Under the pieces are notes generated by a model. The model was not told where the DNA came from, searched no databases, and worked only from the letters and a program-made list of their open reading frames with translations. DNA of 64,000 nt, taken from contig NZ_CM001841.1 of assembly GCF_000365305.1 (NCBI RefSeq), positions 1,295,653 through 1,359,652 on the forward strand. Reading direction: 5' to 3'. The stretch is from Dickeya dianthicola NCPPB 453 (GTDB lineage Bacteria; Pseudomonadota; Gammaproteobacteria; Enterobacterales; Enterobacteriaceae). This document shows, in pieces, positions 38,685 to 49,472 of this stretch. Each line of letters begins with the position of its first letter. Position 1 is the stretch's first letter. Position numbers and translations under genes: made by a program.

Positions 38685-40274
38685 TTACACCTCATAATCC
38701 GGCTGCGGGTCGGGTTCCGGGATAATCAGTACCTTCACGATGCGGTGGCTTTCCACGATCAGCACCCGGAACAAACTATTGTCGATACGTACCTCATCGC
38801 CCTCCTGCGGGATTTTCTGCGCGTACTCCATCAGCAAGCCGGCCAGCGTGTGGTATTCGCGCTTTTCATTCAGTTGCAGCGGGATATACATCAGTAAATC
38901 CTCGACCGGCAGATAGCCGTTGGCGGTCAGGGTGCCGTCTTCGTTTTCCTGAATATCGTGGCGGGCGTCCAGCTCTTCCCCTTCCAGCGGCAGATTGCCG
39001 GCGATGGTTTCCATGACGTCGCTCAGGGTGACAATCCCTTCGACCGAGCCGAATTCGTCGGCTACAAAGGCAAAGTGGGTGTGTGCTTCACGGAACTGCT
39101 CCAGCGCGGAAAGCAGCGACAATTGCTCCGGGAACACCAACGGCTGGCGGATCAGCGCACGCAGATTTAGCGCTTGCCCGTGCAACTGCTGACGCAGCAA
39201 ATCGATCACGTGCAGCACGCCCAGCGGTTCGCTGGAAACGTGGCTGTCGAACATCACCAGCCGGGTGTGCTGATTTTTTTCCATCAGTTCGTGGAAGTCC
39301 GCCGGGTCGATGTTGACGTCCACGTGTTCGATATCGTGGCGGATGGTCATGATGCTGCTGACTGAACGCTGCGACATGCCGAGTACGCGCTCGATCATGC
39401 GTTGTTCCTGCTGGTTGAACACCGGCTGGCCGGTGCTGCCGGTGTTATCCGCCACCCGGTCGGCGGCCTGTTTGTCCCGCTCCGCTTCTTCATGCTCGCC
39501 GCGCAGCAATCGCAATACCGCTTCAGCCGTACGCTGACGTAGCGGGGTCGACGAAGAGAGAAAACGTCGGCGGTTGAACTGCGCCAACTGGTTGAGCATC
39601 TCAATCATGACTGAGAAACCGATGGCAGCGTAAAGGTAACCTTTTGGAATCGGGTAACCGAAAGTATCCACCACCAGACTGAAGCCGATCATCAGCAGGA
39701 AACTCAGGCACAGGATCACAATGGTCGGGTGGGCATTGACGAAACGTGTCAGGGGCTTGCTGGCCAGCAGCATCAGGCCGATGGCAATAGTGACCGCCGC
39801 CATCATGACCGGCAGGTGTTCGGTCATGCCGACCGCGGTAATCACCGAATCCAGCGAGAACACGGCGTCCAGCACCACAATCTGAGCGACCACCGGCCAG
39901 AAACGCGCGCCCTTGCGTTGGGTTTGCGGCGCCTGGTCTTTGCCTTCCAGCCGTTCATTCAGCTCCATTGTGGCTTTGAACAGCAGGAACAGGCCGCCGA
40001 TTAGCATAATCAAGTCGCGCGCGCTGAACCGGTGCCCGTAAACGGTAAACAACGGGTGAGTCAGCGAAACCAGCCAGGAGATGGACGACAGCAGTACAAA
40101 TCGCATCAGCAAAGCCAGCAATAACCCGACAACGCGTGCCCGATCGCGGGATTTTTCCGGTAACTTCTCCGCCAGAATGGCGATAAAGACCAGGTTGTCG
40201 ATACCCAAAACCAGTTCCAGAACCACCAGCGTGGCCAGACCGGCCCACATTGTTGGATCAGCGATCCATTCCAT
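38685..40274 (-). CDS. yegH: TerC/CBS/CorC-domain membrane protein YegH
   Basis: 529 residues. The N-terminal TerC-type membrane domain (about 1-235; [19 protein letters not shown] and [18 protein letters not shown] carry the paired Asp motifs) is followed by two CBS domains (about 305-420) and a C-terminal CorC/HlyC domain (about 440-520). It matches E. coli YegH in length and position, just before wza. A role in metal-ion or envelope homeostasis is suspected, not shown. Confidence 0.94.
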   Translation of the reverse strand: MEWIADPTMWAGLATLVVLELVLGIDNLVFIAILAEKLPEKSRDRARVVGLLLALLMRFVLLSSISWLVSLTHPLFTVYGHRFSARDLIMLIGGLFLLFKATMELNERLEGKDQAPQTQRKGARFWPVVAQIVVLDAVFSLDSVITAVGMTEHLPVMMAAVTIAIGLMLLASKPLTRFVNAHPTIVILCLSFLLMIGFSLVVDTFGYPIPKGYLYAAIGFSVMIEMLNQLAQFNRRRFLSSSTPLRQRTAEAVLRLLRGEHEEAERDKQAADRVADNTGSTGQPVFNQQEQRMIERVLGMSQRSVSSIMTIRHDIEHVDVNIDPADFHELMEKNQHTRLVMFDSHVSSEPLGVLHVIDLLRQQLHGQALNLRALIRQPLVFPEQLSLLSALEQFREAHTHFAFVADEFGSVEGIVTLSDVMETIAGNLPLEGEELDARHDIQENEDGTLTANGYLPVEDLLMYIPLQLNEKREYHTLAGLLMEYAQKIPQEGDEVRIDNSLFRVLIVESHRIVKVLIIPEPDPQPDYEV

Positions 40275-40627
40275 AGGCTGAATTCACCTTTTTCTTTATC
40301 AGGTTGGTATGCGCATAGCGTATCAGGCGTTGCGTCGTTCAACCATAACGCGACCAATCGCGATTGACTGATATCAAATTGCTGAATGCCGGCAACCGCT
40401 TTTTCTGTGTGAGTGAGATCACGTAATTTTCAGCAAGATGGAAAACATTGCAGTACGTTTTGAGAAATCAAAAAACCACCGATCAGGTTAAAAAATAACC
40501 CATTTCATTAAGGCGATGCATTATATGCCAAATCAGTGCCGTGAGCGGGAAATTAGCGAGTTCCCTGACTATTTAATAAGCGCATTAATGAGTTAACAAA
40601 ATTATTATATGAACATGAAATATTTAT

Positions 40628-40641
40628 TAAGATGTCTCTGA
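40628..40641 (+). promoter_or_regulatory. Possible RcsAB box
   Basis: TAAGATGTCTCTGA partly resembles RcsAB boxes of capsule operons (consensus TAAGAATATTCCTA). It lies about 290 bases before the JUMPstart. The match is weak by eye. Confidence 0.25.
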
Positions 40642-40917
40642 TATTCATAACCATGTGTTTATTAAAGATAAAAATATCTTTGTTCATAAGAAAAATTGAA
40701 TGGAATGTTAGTATTTTTCCGAAAAGAAACGTCAGGAAGATATTTTTCTTGTTATAAGCAAATACTTTTTACTACTCTCCGGTATGGCGATATTGACACA
40801 TCTTTAAAAATATCTAATTCGAAACTTTAGTGTCATTAATGTTTTTGCAAGCCATTTTTACGAGTCAGTTATGACGAGTCACAGCAATAGCCGGGCGAGT
40901 CTGAAACGAAAACGGGA

Positions 40918-40954
40918 CAGCGAGTTGGTAGCTACGAGCCAAGGGCGGTAGCGT
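40918..40954 (+). promoter_or_regulatory. JUMPstart element with ops site
   Basis: CAGCGAGTTGGTAGCT at 40918-40933, then AGCCAAGGGCGGTAGCGT (40937-40954), matches the 39-bp JUMPstart pattern. It contains ops GGCGGTAGCG (40944-40953), where RfaH is loaded onto RNA polymerase. It predicts RfaH-dependent antitermination of the long wza operon. Confidence 0.93.
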
Positions 40955-41117
40955 ACCTGATGCGATTCACCCGACAGCCACAGGCTGTGTTTCAGACCCC
41001 GCCCGCCAGGACGTTGAAACCGTTCAGCCGCCGGCATTCAGGCCTTTGCCCTGTTTGTCGATGAGCGAAGCGGCAACGATGTCAACGGATCCACCGTGAA
41101 TTCCTGACGTGTGGGCT

Positions 41118-41205
41118 GTCTGTTACTCACTTGACTGAAAGGCGATGCAAAGGATGTTAAACCCGATACTGACGTTTAGACCGCTGGCACAACCGGCGGC
41201 ATTCC
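41118..41205 (+). pseudogene. Decayed duplicate of the wza 5' end
   Basis: Closely parallels 41610-41700 at the true wza start. Upstream, ACTCACTTGACTGAAAGGCG aligns with TCTCACTTTACTGAAAAGCG. After the ATG (41154 versus 41648), MLNPILTFRPL aligns with [11 protein letters not shown], and the following bases still align (CCGCTG...GGCGGCATTC versus CCGCTG...GGCGACATTC). Homology fades after about 17 codons, before the lipobox, so the copy cannot encode Wza. Confidence 0.75.
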
Positions 41206-41647
41206 CCCTGACCGACGCGTCGTCTTATTTTGCCCACAGCAGCGATTTTGCCCATAGCAACGACGATATAACCGCGCAGCCCGACGAAACGGATCGCCAT
41301 CAATCGGCCCATGCTTGCGCCATTTCCCTTTTCCAAATCAAAACGCATGCTTATAGCCCGCGACGGCCTGGCTTTGCCCGTATCTGGGCGACAAACAGCA
41401 AGCCGCTTTCCAGCCGGAGACTTATCACCTGAAACAACGCTTTGCTTATTTCATTTTTAATATTTAAGCGATGGTGAAGGTAATTTTGGTTATTAAGTCT
41501 TTAGATTTTTGGGGCGGGTGAAAACATTTTTAGGCAAATCATTAGGGGCCAATGCATTGCGCAACGACATTGGGTTGTTCAATGCGTTATCGGCCGGGCA
41601 GTACCGCTCTTTGTTTCTCACTTTACTGAAAAGCGATGGCATAACGG

Positions 41648-42784
41648 ATGTTAAAACCAACACTGAAAGTTATACCGCTGATGTTGTCGGCGACATTCCT
41701 GGCTGGCTGTACGCTGGTGCCAGGTACGCACCTTTCTACCAGTGGAAAAGAGGTCGTAGAACAACCGGATGATGATTTCAATATCAATAAACTGGTCAAT
41801 GTTTACCCTATTACTCCATTGCTGATGGAGAAAATGCGCCTGCGACCGGCGGTTGCCCAGAATAACCCCTCGCTGGATGCGGAGCTGAAACGCTACGAAT
41901 ACCATATTGGCATCGGCGACGTCTTGATGGTTACCGTCTGGGATCACCCGGAACTGACCACGCCGGCGGGGACCTACCGCACCGCCGCCGACACCGGTAA
42001 CTGGGTTCACTCGGACGGCACCATTTTTTACCCCTATATCGGCAAGTTACGTGTCGTAGACAAAACCCTGACCGAGGTACGTGATGAAATCATGCGTCGT
42101 CTGGCGCAGTACATCGAATCGCCGCAGGTGGAAGTGAGCATTGCCGCGTTCCGATCGCAGAAAGCCTATGTGACCGGGGAAGTGGTACGTTCGGGTCAGC
42201 AACCTATCTCTAACGTGCCGTTGACCGTTTTGGACGCTATCAACAATGCCGGCGGGCTGAGCGAGTTTGCCGACTGGCGCAATCTGGTGCTGACGCATAA
42301 CGGTAAAGATGAACGTATTTCCTTGCAGGCGCTGATGCAGAACGGCGATCTGTCCCAGAACCGTTTGCTGTACCCCGGCGACATCCTGTTCGTGCCGCGC
42401 AACGATGGCCTGAAAGTGTTCGTGATGGGGGAAGTGAACAAACAGTCCACCCTCAAGATGGACCGCAGCGGCATGACGCTGACTGAGGCGTTGGGCAACG
42501 CGGAAGGGATGAACCAGATGGTGGCCGATGCCACCGGCGTGTTTGTCATCCGCCCGCTGCGTGGTACGCAAGGGCCGAAGCTGGCCAACATTTATCAGCT
42601 CAATACCAAAGACGCGACCGCGTTGGTGATGGGCTCCGAATTCCCGCTGCAACCGTATGACGTGGTGTATGTCACCTCGGCGCCGATAGCGCGCTGGAAC
42701 CGCCTGATTTCGCAACTGGTGCCGACCATCAGCGGGTTTAACGACCTGAGCGAAGGTAGCCTGCGCATCCGTAACTGGCCGTAG
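41648..42784 (+). CDS. wza: Polysaccharide export outer-membrane lipoprotein Wza
   Basis: 378 residues. Lipoprotein signal peptide with lipobox LAGC (Cys21), a polysaccharide export domain ([21 protein letters not shown]), SLBB domains ([39 protein letters not shown]), and a C-terminal amphipathic helix that forms the outer-membrane barrel ([20 protein letters not shown]). Octameric Wza is the export pore for Wzy-dependent capsule or EPS. First gene after the JUMPstart leader. Confidence 0.97.
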   Translation: MLKPTLKVIPLMLSATFLAGCTLVPGTHLSTSGKEVVEQPDDDFNINKLVNVYPITPLLMEKMRLRPAVAQNNPSLDAELKRYEYHIGIGDVLMVTVWDHPELTTPAGTYRTAADTGNWVHSDGTIFYPYIGKLRVVDKTLTEVRDEIMRRLAQYIESPQVEVSIAAFRSQKAYVTGEVVRSGQQPISNVPLTVLDAINNAGGLSEFADWRNLVLTHNGKDERISLQALMQNGDLSQNRLLYPGDILFVPRNDGLKVFVMGEVNKQSTLKMDRSGMTLTEALGNAEGMNQMVADATGVFVIRPLRGTQGPKLANIYQLNTKDATALVMGSEFPLQPYDVVYVTSAPIARWNRLISQLVPTISGFNDLSEGSLRIRNWP

Positions 42785-42803
42785 TCGTAGGGGGGGCGTG
42801 CCG

Positions 42804-43238
42804 ATGTTCAACAGTATTCTTGTTATTTGCGAGGGCAATATCTGTCGCTCACCGACCGGCGAACGCCTGTTACAGCAGGTATTGCCGGGGAAAACGGTGG
42901 TTTCCGCCGGCTGGCGGGCGATGGCCGGAAAACCTGCCGATGAAACGGCCAGCCAGGTGGCCGCCGAACATGGTCTGTCGCTGGACGGGCATGTCGCGCG
43001 CCAACTGACTGGAGCGCTGTGCCGGCATTACGAGCTGATTCTGGTGATGGAAAAAGCGCACATTGATGCCGTGTGCCGTTTCTCACCGGAAGTGCGCGGG
43101 AAAACGTTGCTGTTCGGGCACTGGCTTAACCAACAGGAGATTACCGACCCGTACCGCAAAAGCCGGGAAGCCTTTGAGTTTGTGTATACCCAACTTGAAC
43201 AATCTGCCCGCAAGTGGGCGCAGGCGCTGAGCCGTTAA
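42804..43238 (+). CDS. wzb: Low-molecular-weight protein-tyrosine phosphatase Wzb
   Basis: 144 residues from ATG 42804 (G-rich ribosome site at 42790-42796; GTG 42798 is an alternative). Active site P-loop CEGNICRSP (CX5R, Cys9) and the general acid Asp in DPYRKS. It dephosphorylates the Wzc kinase, and the cycling of Wzc phosphorylation is needed for polymer assembly. Gap to wza is 19 bases, to wzc 16. Confidence 0.96.
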   Translation: MFNSILVICEGNICRSPTGERLLQQVLPGKTVVSAGWRAMAGKPADETASQVAAEHGLSLDGHVARQLTGALCRHYELILVMEKAHIDAVCRFSPEVRGKTLLFGHWLNQQEITDPYRKSREAFEFVYTQLEQSARKWAQALSR

Positions 43239-43254
43239 CCAGTCAGGGATTACG

Positions 43255-45435
43255 ATGTCAGAGAAAATTGCCGTGAAAACATCTGAAGCGAACAAGGCGG
43301 ATGAAATTGACCTGGGACGTTTACTGGGAACCGTGCTGGATCACTGCTGGCTGATTATTAGCATTATCACCATCTTTACCATGCTGGGCATCCTGTATAC
43401 GCTGCTGGCGACGCCAATCTACCAGTCGGACGCGTTGGTGCAAGTGGAGCAGAATTCCAGTGACAACCTACTGAAAGATATTTCCAGCGTGCTACCTGAT
43501 GCCAAGCCGGATTCCTCCGCAGAGATCGAACTGATCCAATCGCGTATGGTGATCGGTAAAACCGTGCAGGACCTGTCACTGGACACTGAAGTCAAAGAGA
43601 AGTTTTTCCCTGTGGTGGGTAAAGGGCTGGCCCGACTGCTCGGTCGGACGCCTGGACAAATCTTGGTATCCCGTCTGTCGGTGCCTGCGTTGCAGCGGGA
43701 TGAGCCGATGAAGCTGGAGGTGTTGGGGAACGGTGCTTATCGTCTTGAACGCAAGGACGAAGGAACCTTCGAAGGTAAAGTGGGTCAGTTGGCGAGCCAT
43801 GATGGCGTCGAACTGTTGGTTAGCGATATCGATGCCGTGCCGGGCACAGTATTCGTCGTGACGAAAAAGAATGAGTTGAGCGCCATTAACGACGTACTCA
43901 ATAACCTAACCGTGGCAGATAAAGGCAAAGACACCGGGATACTGGATTTGACCCTGAGTGGGGAAGATCCGGTTCTGATCAATAAAATCCTCAATAGCAT
44001 CAGCCATAACTACCTGGAACAGAATGTGGAGCGCAAGTCTGAAGAGGCAGGGAAAAGCCTGGTATTTTTGCAACAACAGTTGCCGGTCGTGAGGACGTCA
44101 CTGGAAGACTCGGAGAATAAACTCAATAAATTCCGTCAGCAGAATGATTCGGTGGACCTCTCTCTGGAGGCAAAGTCCGTGCTGGATACTATCGTGGATG
44201 TGGAGTCCCAGCTCAATCAGCTGACCTTTCGCGAAGCCGAGATCTCCAAGTTGTATACCCGCGAGCACCCTGCTTACCGGGCGTTGCTGGAAAAGCGCGT
44301 GACGCTGGAGAAAGAGCGTAACAGCCTGAACAAGCGCGTGAGCAGTATGCCGAAAACCCAGCAGGAAATTTTGCGGTTGACGCGGGATGTCAATGTTGGC
44401 CAGGAAGTCTATGTCCAGTTAATGAATAAGCAGCAGGAACTGAGCATTAGTAAGGCTAGTACCGTCGGCAACGTGCGCATCATTGATCCAGCCGAGGTAC
44501 AGATAAAACCAGTGAAACCGAAGAGAGTGCTGGTGATCCTACTGTCCGTTGTGCTGGGCGGCGTGATTGCCGTAAGCTTTGTGCTGTTGAAAACGCTGCT
44601 GCACCACGGTATTGAGAGCCCGGAACAGTTGGAAGAACTGGGTATTAATGTGTACGCCAGCGTGCCCTTGTCAGAATGGCAACAGAAGAAAGACAGGGAG
44701 TTTACCGGCAAGAACCGCAAACAGAATGCTCGTTCACACTCGTTGTTGGCGGTGGGAAACCCGGCTGATTTGGCGATTGAAGCCATTCGCAGCCTGCGCA
44801 CGAGTCTGCATTTCGCGATGATGGAAGCGAAAAACAATGTGCTGATGATTTCCGGCGCCAGTCCGGGAATCGGCAAGTCCTTTATCAGCGCCAACCTGGG
44901 GGCGGTGATAGCCCAGGCCGGGCAGCGGGTGCTGATCGTCGACTGCGATATGCGCAAAGGGTATGCCCATCATATGTTGGGTACTACAGCAGATAAAGGG
45001 TTGTCGGATATCCTTTCCGGACAAGTTGAGGCTGAAAAAGCAACGCGCAGCACTGCTGTAACCAATATGTTCTTTATTCCTCGTGGGCAAATCCCCCCCA
45101 ACCCTTCAGAGTTGTTGATGCACAAAAACTTTGTCGCGTTTGTGGAATGGGCTGCTCAGAGTTTTGATATCGTGTTGCTGGATACGCCGCCGATTCTGGC
45201 GGTAACCGACGCGGCAATCATCAGCCGACAGGCGGGAACATCGCTGCTGGTGGCGCGATTTGAAACCAACACGCCGAAAGAGGTGGAAATCAGCATCCGA
45301 CGCTTTGAGCAGAATGGGGCGTCGATAAAGGGAGTGATCCTGAATGCGGTGATCCGTCGGGCATTGAGTTACTACAGCTATGGTTATGACTCATACCAAT
45401 ATTCTTATGATTCAGATAAAAAGAACAGTGTATGA
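43255..45435 (+). CDS. wzc: Tyrosine autokinase / polysaccharide co-polymerase Wzc
   Basis: 726 residues. N-terminal Wzz domain with a membrane helix (about 30-50), a periplasmic coiled coil (about 260-400), a second helix (VLVILLSVVLGGVIAVSFVLL), and a cytoplasmic BY-kinase: Walker A SGASPGIGKSFISANL, Walker A' VLIVDCDMRKG, Walker B FDIVLLDTPP. The C-terminus has seven Tyr in YYSYGYDSYQYSYDS, the autophosphorylation cluster. It controls chain length and couples to Wza. The operon is interrupted afterwards by a 302-base AT-rich gap. Confidence 0.97.
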   Translation: MSEKIAVKTSEANKADEIDLGRLLGTVLDHCWLIISIITIFTMLGILYTLLATPIYQSDALVQVEQNSSDNLLKDISSVLPDAKPDSSAEIELIQSRMVIGKTVQDLSLDTEVKEKFFPVVGKGLARLLGRTPGQILVSRLSVPALQRDEPMKLEVLGNGAYRLERKDEGTFEGKVGQLASHDGVELLVSDIDAVPGTVFVVTKKNELSAINDVLNNLTVADKGKDTGILDLTLSGEDPVLINKILNSISHNYLEQNVERKSEEAGKSLVFLQQQLPVVRTSLEDSENKLNKFRQQNDSVDLSLEAKSVLDTIVDVESQLNQLTFREAEISKLYTREHPAYRALLEKRVTLEKERNSLNKRVSSMPKTQQEILRLTRDVNVGQEVYVQLMNKQQELSISKASTVGNVRIIDPAEVQIKPVKPKRVLVILLSVVLGGVIAVSFVLLKTLLHHGIESPEQLEELGINVYASVPLSEWQQKKDREFTGKNRKQNARSHSLLAVGNPADLAIEAIRSLRTSLHFAMMEAKNNVLMISGASPGIGKSFISANLGAVIAQAGQRVLIVDCDMRKGYAHHMLGTTADKGLSDILSGQVEAEKATRSTAVTNMFFIPRGQIPPNPSELLMHKNFVAFVEWAAQSFDIVLLDTPPILAVTDAAIISRQAGTSLLVARFETNTPKEVEISIRRFEQNGASIKGVILNAVIRRALSYYSYGYDSYQYSYDSDKKNSV

Positions 45436-45737
45436 CCTGAAAACCCGTTATTGAATAAAGGTATTCTGGGTATCTTCGCAGATGAAAATCAAATAATTAT
45501 TTTTCTATTTAATACAAAGCGGGTATTTGGATAACAGCAGCATTGTTTTATTTTATAAAATTTAAATTATCTCTCTTGATTTTTTAGGTGTACTTTTTAT
45601 TTATAGCGATTTTTTACGAAGTCGAGTCTTTTACGAAATCGAGTATTTTACGAAATGTTGAAATAGACAATCCAGAGTCTTGCTTACTCTATTTGGCAGG
45701 CTTATCACTGTATTATCAATGGTTGATAGGGGGAGAT
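45436..45737 (+). other. AT-rich wzc-wbaP gap with 17-bp repeats
   Basis: 302 bases without a supported gene. An in-frame extension of wbaP to 45588 exists but lacks family similarity and a ribosome site. At 45612-45656 a 17-bp unit (TTTTACGAARTCGAGTM) is repeated 2.6 times. No clear terminator or promoter. Confidence 0.5.
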
Positions 45738-47153
45738 ATGGCTTTTCTCGCAAGAAATTTTTGGAGCAGTGTATTACTGGCACTATCTGATTTAGTGAGT
45801 TTTATGCTGTCTCTTTATTTAGCTGTGGGCTTATTGAGTCGAGAAGATCTGCGCATTCCAGATAACCAGGCCGCGGGCTGGATAGCTTTGCACTGGCTGC
45901 TGGCATTTTGCTGTGTGGGCTGGTTTTCTATGCGGTTACGACATTATTCCTACCGTAAAACCTTCTTGCTGGAACTGAAGGAGATCTTGCGCATGCTGAT
46001 AATCTTTGCGGTGATCGAAATTGTGGTCATCGCTTTTGCCAGGTGGTATTTCCCACGGTATCTGTTGTTAACCTGGGTATTTGTGTTGATCCTGGTGCCG
46101 GTAGCGAGGATGACCATGAAACGGGTACTTAATAAACTGGGGTTCTGGCAGCTCGACACCATTATTATTGGCAGCGGCAAAAACGCTCGGGAAGCCTTTA
46201 AGGCGATTAAGAATGAACGTAACCTGGGGTTACACATCATCGGGTTTATTTCCAGCGAAGAGGGTGATAAACAAGGGGACACCATTGAGGGGGTGCCGGT
46301 GATGTTATATGGCGTCACATGGTTACAGGGTAGATTGAGTAAAAAAACTCAGTTCATCGTTGCCGTGGAATCACTCCAGAGTGAGATTCGCAATGTCTGG
46401 TTACGGGAGTTTATGATCAACGGCTATCGTTATGTTTCGGTGATCCCGACGCTGCGAGGTATGCCACTTTACAGCACCGATATGTCGTTTATCTTCAGTC
46501 ATGAAATGATGATTTTCCGCGTGCATCAGAACCAGGTGGAATGGTCCTCTCGGGTATTGAAACGTGTGTTTGATATCATCGGCTCTCTCACCATTATTAT
46601 TCTGCTCTCTCCTTTACTGATGTATATCAGCTACAAGGTGAGGCGGGACGGTGGCCGAGCACTCTATGGTCACGAGCGTATCGGCCAAGGCGGTAAACCC
46701 TTTAAATGCCTGAAATTCCGTTCTATGGTCACCAACTCTAAAGAGGTGCTGGCCGAACTGCTGGCAAGCGATCCAGAAGCGTGTGCGGAGTGGGATGCGA
46801 CCTTTAAACTGAAAAACGATCCGCGCATTACCAGAATTGGTCACTTTCTGCGTAAAACCAGCCTTGATGAGTTACCCCAACTGTTTAATGTGCTGAGAGG
46901 CGAGATGAGTCTGGTGGGGCCACGTCCAATTATCGCTGCAGAACTGGAACGTTATTCTGACGAGGTGGATTACTATCTGCTGAGTAAACCTGGCATGACC
47001 GGCCTGTGGCAGGTGAGTGGACGCAGCGATGTAGATTATGCAACCCGTGTTTATCTGGATGCCTGGTACGTGAAAAACTGGTCCATGTGGAATGATGTCG
47101 CCATCTTGTTTAAAACTGTCGGTGTGGTGCTGAAAAGAGATGGCGCGTACTAA
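45738..47153 (+). CDS. wbaP: Undecaprenyl-phosphate sugar-1-phosphate transferase, WbaP type
   Basis: 471 residues from ATG 45738 (G-rich ribosome site just before), close to the Salmonella WbaP length. Four N-terminal membrane helices (to about 125), a central CoA-binding-like domain ([17 protein letters not shown]), a fifth helix (about 280-300) and the catalytic PglC-like domain: [53 protein letters not shown] and [17 protein letters not shown]. It loads the first sugar of the repeat on undecaprenyl phosphate. WbaP usually uses UDP-galactose, but glucose cannot be excluded. Confidence 0.93.
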   Translation: MAFLARNFWSSVLLALSDLVSFMLSLYLAVGLLSREDLRIPDNQAAGWIALHWLLAFCCVGWFSMRLRHYSYRKTFLLELKEILRMLIIFAVIEIVVIAFARWYFPRYLLLTWVFVLILVPVARMTMKRVLNKLGFWQLDTIIIGSGKNAREAFKAIKNERNLGLHIIGFISSEEGDKQGDTIEGVPVMLYGVTWLQGRLSKKTQFIVAVESLQSEIRNVWLREFMINGYRYVSVIPTLRGMPLYSTDMSFIFSHEMMIFRVHQNQVEWSSRVLKRVFDIIGSLTIIILLSPLLMYISYKVRRDGGRALYGHERIGQGGKPFKCLKFRSMVTNSKEVLAELLASDPEACAEWDATFKLKNDPRITRIGHFLRKTSLDELPQLFNVLRGEMSLVGPRPIIAAELERYSDEVDYYLLSKPGMTGLWQVSGRSDVDYATRVYLDAWYVKNWSMWNDVAILFKTVGVVLKRDGAY

Positions 47154-47377
47154 TTAGGGATGAATGAGCGCGTTGTAAAATGATTTTGTAATAAAGGGTA
47201 TGTTATATCGGTCTATTATTCTGAACTAAAAAATAACGAAATAAATAAAATTGGGCGAAGTGGTATCATACAAGGCTGATTTAGATTTTTTATTATTTTT
47301 ACTAAAAGTATAACGGCAGAGTAATAAATATTTTCCTGCCGCCGATATTAAGTGCAGTTAATTAAACGGAAATACGT

Positions 47378-48289
47378 ATGCGACATTTTTTGTCAATACC
47401 AACCTACAATGGAAGCGCTATCTGGAAGGCGTCGGTAGAGAATATCAAAAAATATGGCGGTGACGACCTGCATGTACAAATCATCGATTCCAGCAGTCAG
47501 GATGATACCGTCGAGGTAGCGAAAAATGCCGGGTTTGAGGTGGCGATTATTGAGAGCTATGATTTCAATCATGGTGGCACTCGTAACCTGATGTTGGAGA
47601 AGCATATTGATAACTATGATATCGCCATATTCTTAACCCAGGATGCTATCCCTGAGTCTGGTTTTATCGAAAAAATTGTTGCCGCTTTTGAGGACCCGAC
47701 CATCGCTTGTGCATATGGCAGGCAACTGCCGCACCACGATGCTAATCCTATAGCCCGCCATGCTCGTTACTTTAATTATCCGGAGCGTGGTCATGTGTGC
47801 AGTATAGAAGATGCACCGCGGCTTGGTATTAAAACTGTGTTTATGTCCAATTCGTTTTCGGCTTACCGGGTTTCAGTGTTTAACGAATTAGGCGGTTTTC
47901 CGTCAGATACCATCCTTTGCGAAGACATGTATTTTACCGCCAAAGCGGTGCTGGCTGGTTATAAGGTGGCGTATGTGGCTGATGCAGCGGTAAGGCATTC
48001 CCATAATTACAGTCCAATGGAAGAGTTCAGGCGTTATTTTGATATCGGGGTTTTTCACGCGGCTGAACCCTGGATTCGAGAGAAAGTGGGGGGCGCAGGC
48101 GGAGAAGGGCTGAAGTTTATCTTTTCCGAACTGCGTTACCTGTTAAAGCACAGTATTCAGTATATTCCTGTTGCCTTGTTAAATAATTTTATGAAGATTA
48201 TGGGTTATAAACTTGGTCAAAAGTATAGCAAGTTGCCTAAATCAGTGATTAAGTTTTGCAGTATGCATAAGCGATTTTGGCGAGACTAA
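47378..48289 (+). CDS. Family 2 glycosyltransferase, probable rhamnosyltransferase
   Basis: 303 residues, GT-A fold. Nucleotide-binding region MRHFLSIPTYNGSAIWKASVENI, then IIDSSSQDDTVEVA, and the pattern FNHGGTRNLM followed by FLTQDAIPESGF, which are typical of RfbN-like rhamnosyltransferases. Base motif CEDMYFTAKAVLAGYKVAYV. It sits directly before the dTDP-rhamnose genes. A 224-base AT-rich gap separates it from wbaP. Acceptor and linkage are unknown. Confidence 0.85.
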   Translation: MRHFLSIPTYNGSAIWKASVENIKKYGGDDLHVQIIDSSSQDDTVEVAKNAGFEVAIIESYDFNHGGTRNLMLEKHIDNYDIAIFLTQDAIPESGFIEKIVAAFEDPTIACAYGRQLPHHDANPIARHARYFNYPERGHVCSIEDAPRLGIKTVFMSNSFSAYRVSVFNELGGFPSDTILCEDMYFTAKAVLAGYKVAYVADAAVRHSHNYSPMEEFRRYFDIGVFHAAEPWIREKVGGAGGEGLKFIFSELRYLLKHSIQYIPVALLNNFMKIMGYKLGQKYSKLPKSVIKFCSMHKRFWRD

Positions 48290-48382
48290 ATGTCGGCTGG
48301 ATGTCAAAATTATCGTTTGGGAATTTTTAAAGCGGTTATGAATCAATCCATATCTTAATTTTTTTCAGAAAGGTCATTATTC

Positions 48383-49447
48383 ATGAATATTCTTGTAACG
48401 GGTGGGGCTGGGTTTATTGGTTCAGCGGTAGTGCGCCATATCATTCAGCATACTCAGGACCGGGTAATGGTAGTGGACTGTCTGACTTATGCCGGTAATC
48501 TGGCGTCGTTGAAAGAGGCGGCATCCGATCCCCGTTTTTTGTTTGAGAAAGTCAACATCTGCGACCGGGCTGGGCTGGATCGGGTGTTTGCGGCCTTTCA
48601 GCCGGATGCGGTAATGCATCTGGCGGCGGAAAGCCATGTCGATCGTTCCATCGACGGCCCCTCCGCATTCATTGAAACCAATATCACCGGGACTTACACC
48701 CTGCTGGAGGCGGCGCGGCAGTACTGGTCGGCGCTGCCGGAGGCGGGCAGGGCGGCATTCCGCTTTCATCACATCTCCACGGATGAAGTGTACGGCGACC
48801 TGCACGGCACCGACGATCTGTTTACGGAAACCACGCCTTACGCGCCGAGCAGCCCGTACTCCGCTTCCAAGGCCGCCAGCGATCATCTGGTGCGCGCCTG
48901 GCTGCGGACTTACGGCCTGCCGACGCTGGTGACCAACTGTTCCAACAACTACGGCCCGTATCATTTCCCGGAAAAACTGATTCCGCTGGTGATTCTCAAC
49001 GCGCTGGAAGGAAAGCCGCTGCCGGTTTACGGCAAAGGCAACCAGATCCGCGACTGGCTATACGTCGAAGATCATGCCCGGGCGCTTTACACCGTCGTGA
49101 CCACCGGCGAGGTCGGGGAAACCTACAACATCGGCGGACATAACGAACGGAAAAACATTGAGGTGGTGAAAACCATCTGCGCCCTGCTGGATGAACTGCG
49201 GCCGGAGAAGCCGGCAGGCATCCGTCGCTACGACGAGCTGATCACCCATGTGACCGACAGACCGGGGCACGATCTGCGTTATGCGATCGACGCGTCGAAA
49301 ATCTACCGCGAACTGGGCTGGAAACCGCAGGAAACCTTCGAGTCCGGCATTCGCAAAACGGTGGAATGGTATCTGGCGAACGAGGCTTGGTGGCGCAGCG
49401 TTAAGGATGGCTCCTATACCGGTGAACGCTTAGGTTTAACCTTTTAA
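48383..49447 (+). CDS. rfbB: dTDP-glucose 4,6-dehydratase
   Basis: 354 residues, extended SDR. NAD motif [16 protein letters not shown], catalytic [11 protein letters not shown] and [15 protein letters not shown] (Tyr-x3-Lys), and [18 protein letters not shown]. It makes dTDP-4-keto-6-deoxyglucose, second step of dTDP-L-rhamnose synthesis. Codon use is GC-rich like the chromosome, unlike the AT-rich genes farther on. Order rfbB-A-C-D, with B first. Confidence 0.97.
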   Translation: MNILVTGGAGFIGSAVVRHIIQHTQDRVMVVDCLTYAGNLASLKEAASDPRFLFEKVNICDRAGLDRVFAAFQPDAVMHLAAESHVDRSIDGPSAFIETNITGTYTLLEAARQYWSALPEAGRAAFRFHHISTDEVYGDLHGTDDLFTETTPYAPSSPYSASKAASDHLVRAWLRTYGLPTLVTNCSNNYGPYHFPEKLIPLVILNALEGKPLPVYGKGNQIRDWLYVEDHARALYTVVTTGEVGETYNIGGHNERKNIEVVKTICALLDELRPEKPAGIRRYDELITHVTDRPGHDLRYAIDASKIYRELGWKPQETFESGIRKTVEWYLANEAWWRSVKDGSYTGERLGLTF

Positions 49448-49472
49448 TCGTATTCTCGTTAAGGAAAGTTCA

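Larger units (their letters stand above)
40275..41647 (+). other. Long intergenic and leader region upstream of wza
   Basis: 1,373 bases with no intact gene. 40275-40860 is strongly AT-rich, with bent-DNA-like A/T runs and a good TTGACA (40793-40798), which could be a -35 although no strong -10 follows. A JUMPstart/ops element lies at 40918-40954. The 690 bases between it and wza form an unusually long leader that includes a decayed copy of the wza 5' end (about 41118-41205). ORFs at 41145-41432 and 41509-41772 show no protein-like features. H-NS binding in the AT-rich part is plausible. Confidence 0.7.

Noticed and set aside
38434-38695. Overlapping minus-strand ORFs rich in Tyr, Met and Cys
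   Set aside because: They are translations of the 19-bp tandem array, with no ribosome site and no non-repeat sequence.
40793-40821. Strong sigma-70 promoter for the wza operon at TTGACA 40793
   Set aside because: The -35 is perfect, but the best -10 at proper spacing (TAATTC) is poor, so it is mentioned only as a possibility in the intergenic entry.
41145-41432. 95-codon ORF in the wza leader
   Set aside because: Its start is the decayed wza duplicate and the rest has no protein-like pattern or conserved motif.
41509-41772. 87-codon ORF overlapping the wza start
   Set aside because: Runs out of frame into wza and has no ribosome site or recognisable domain.
45588-45737. N-terminal extension of WbaP by 50 residues
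   Set aside because: No ribosome site; the segment is made of the 17-bp repeats, while ATG 45738 gives the family length.
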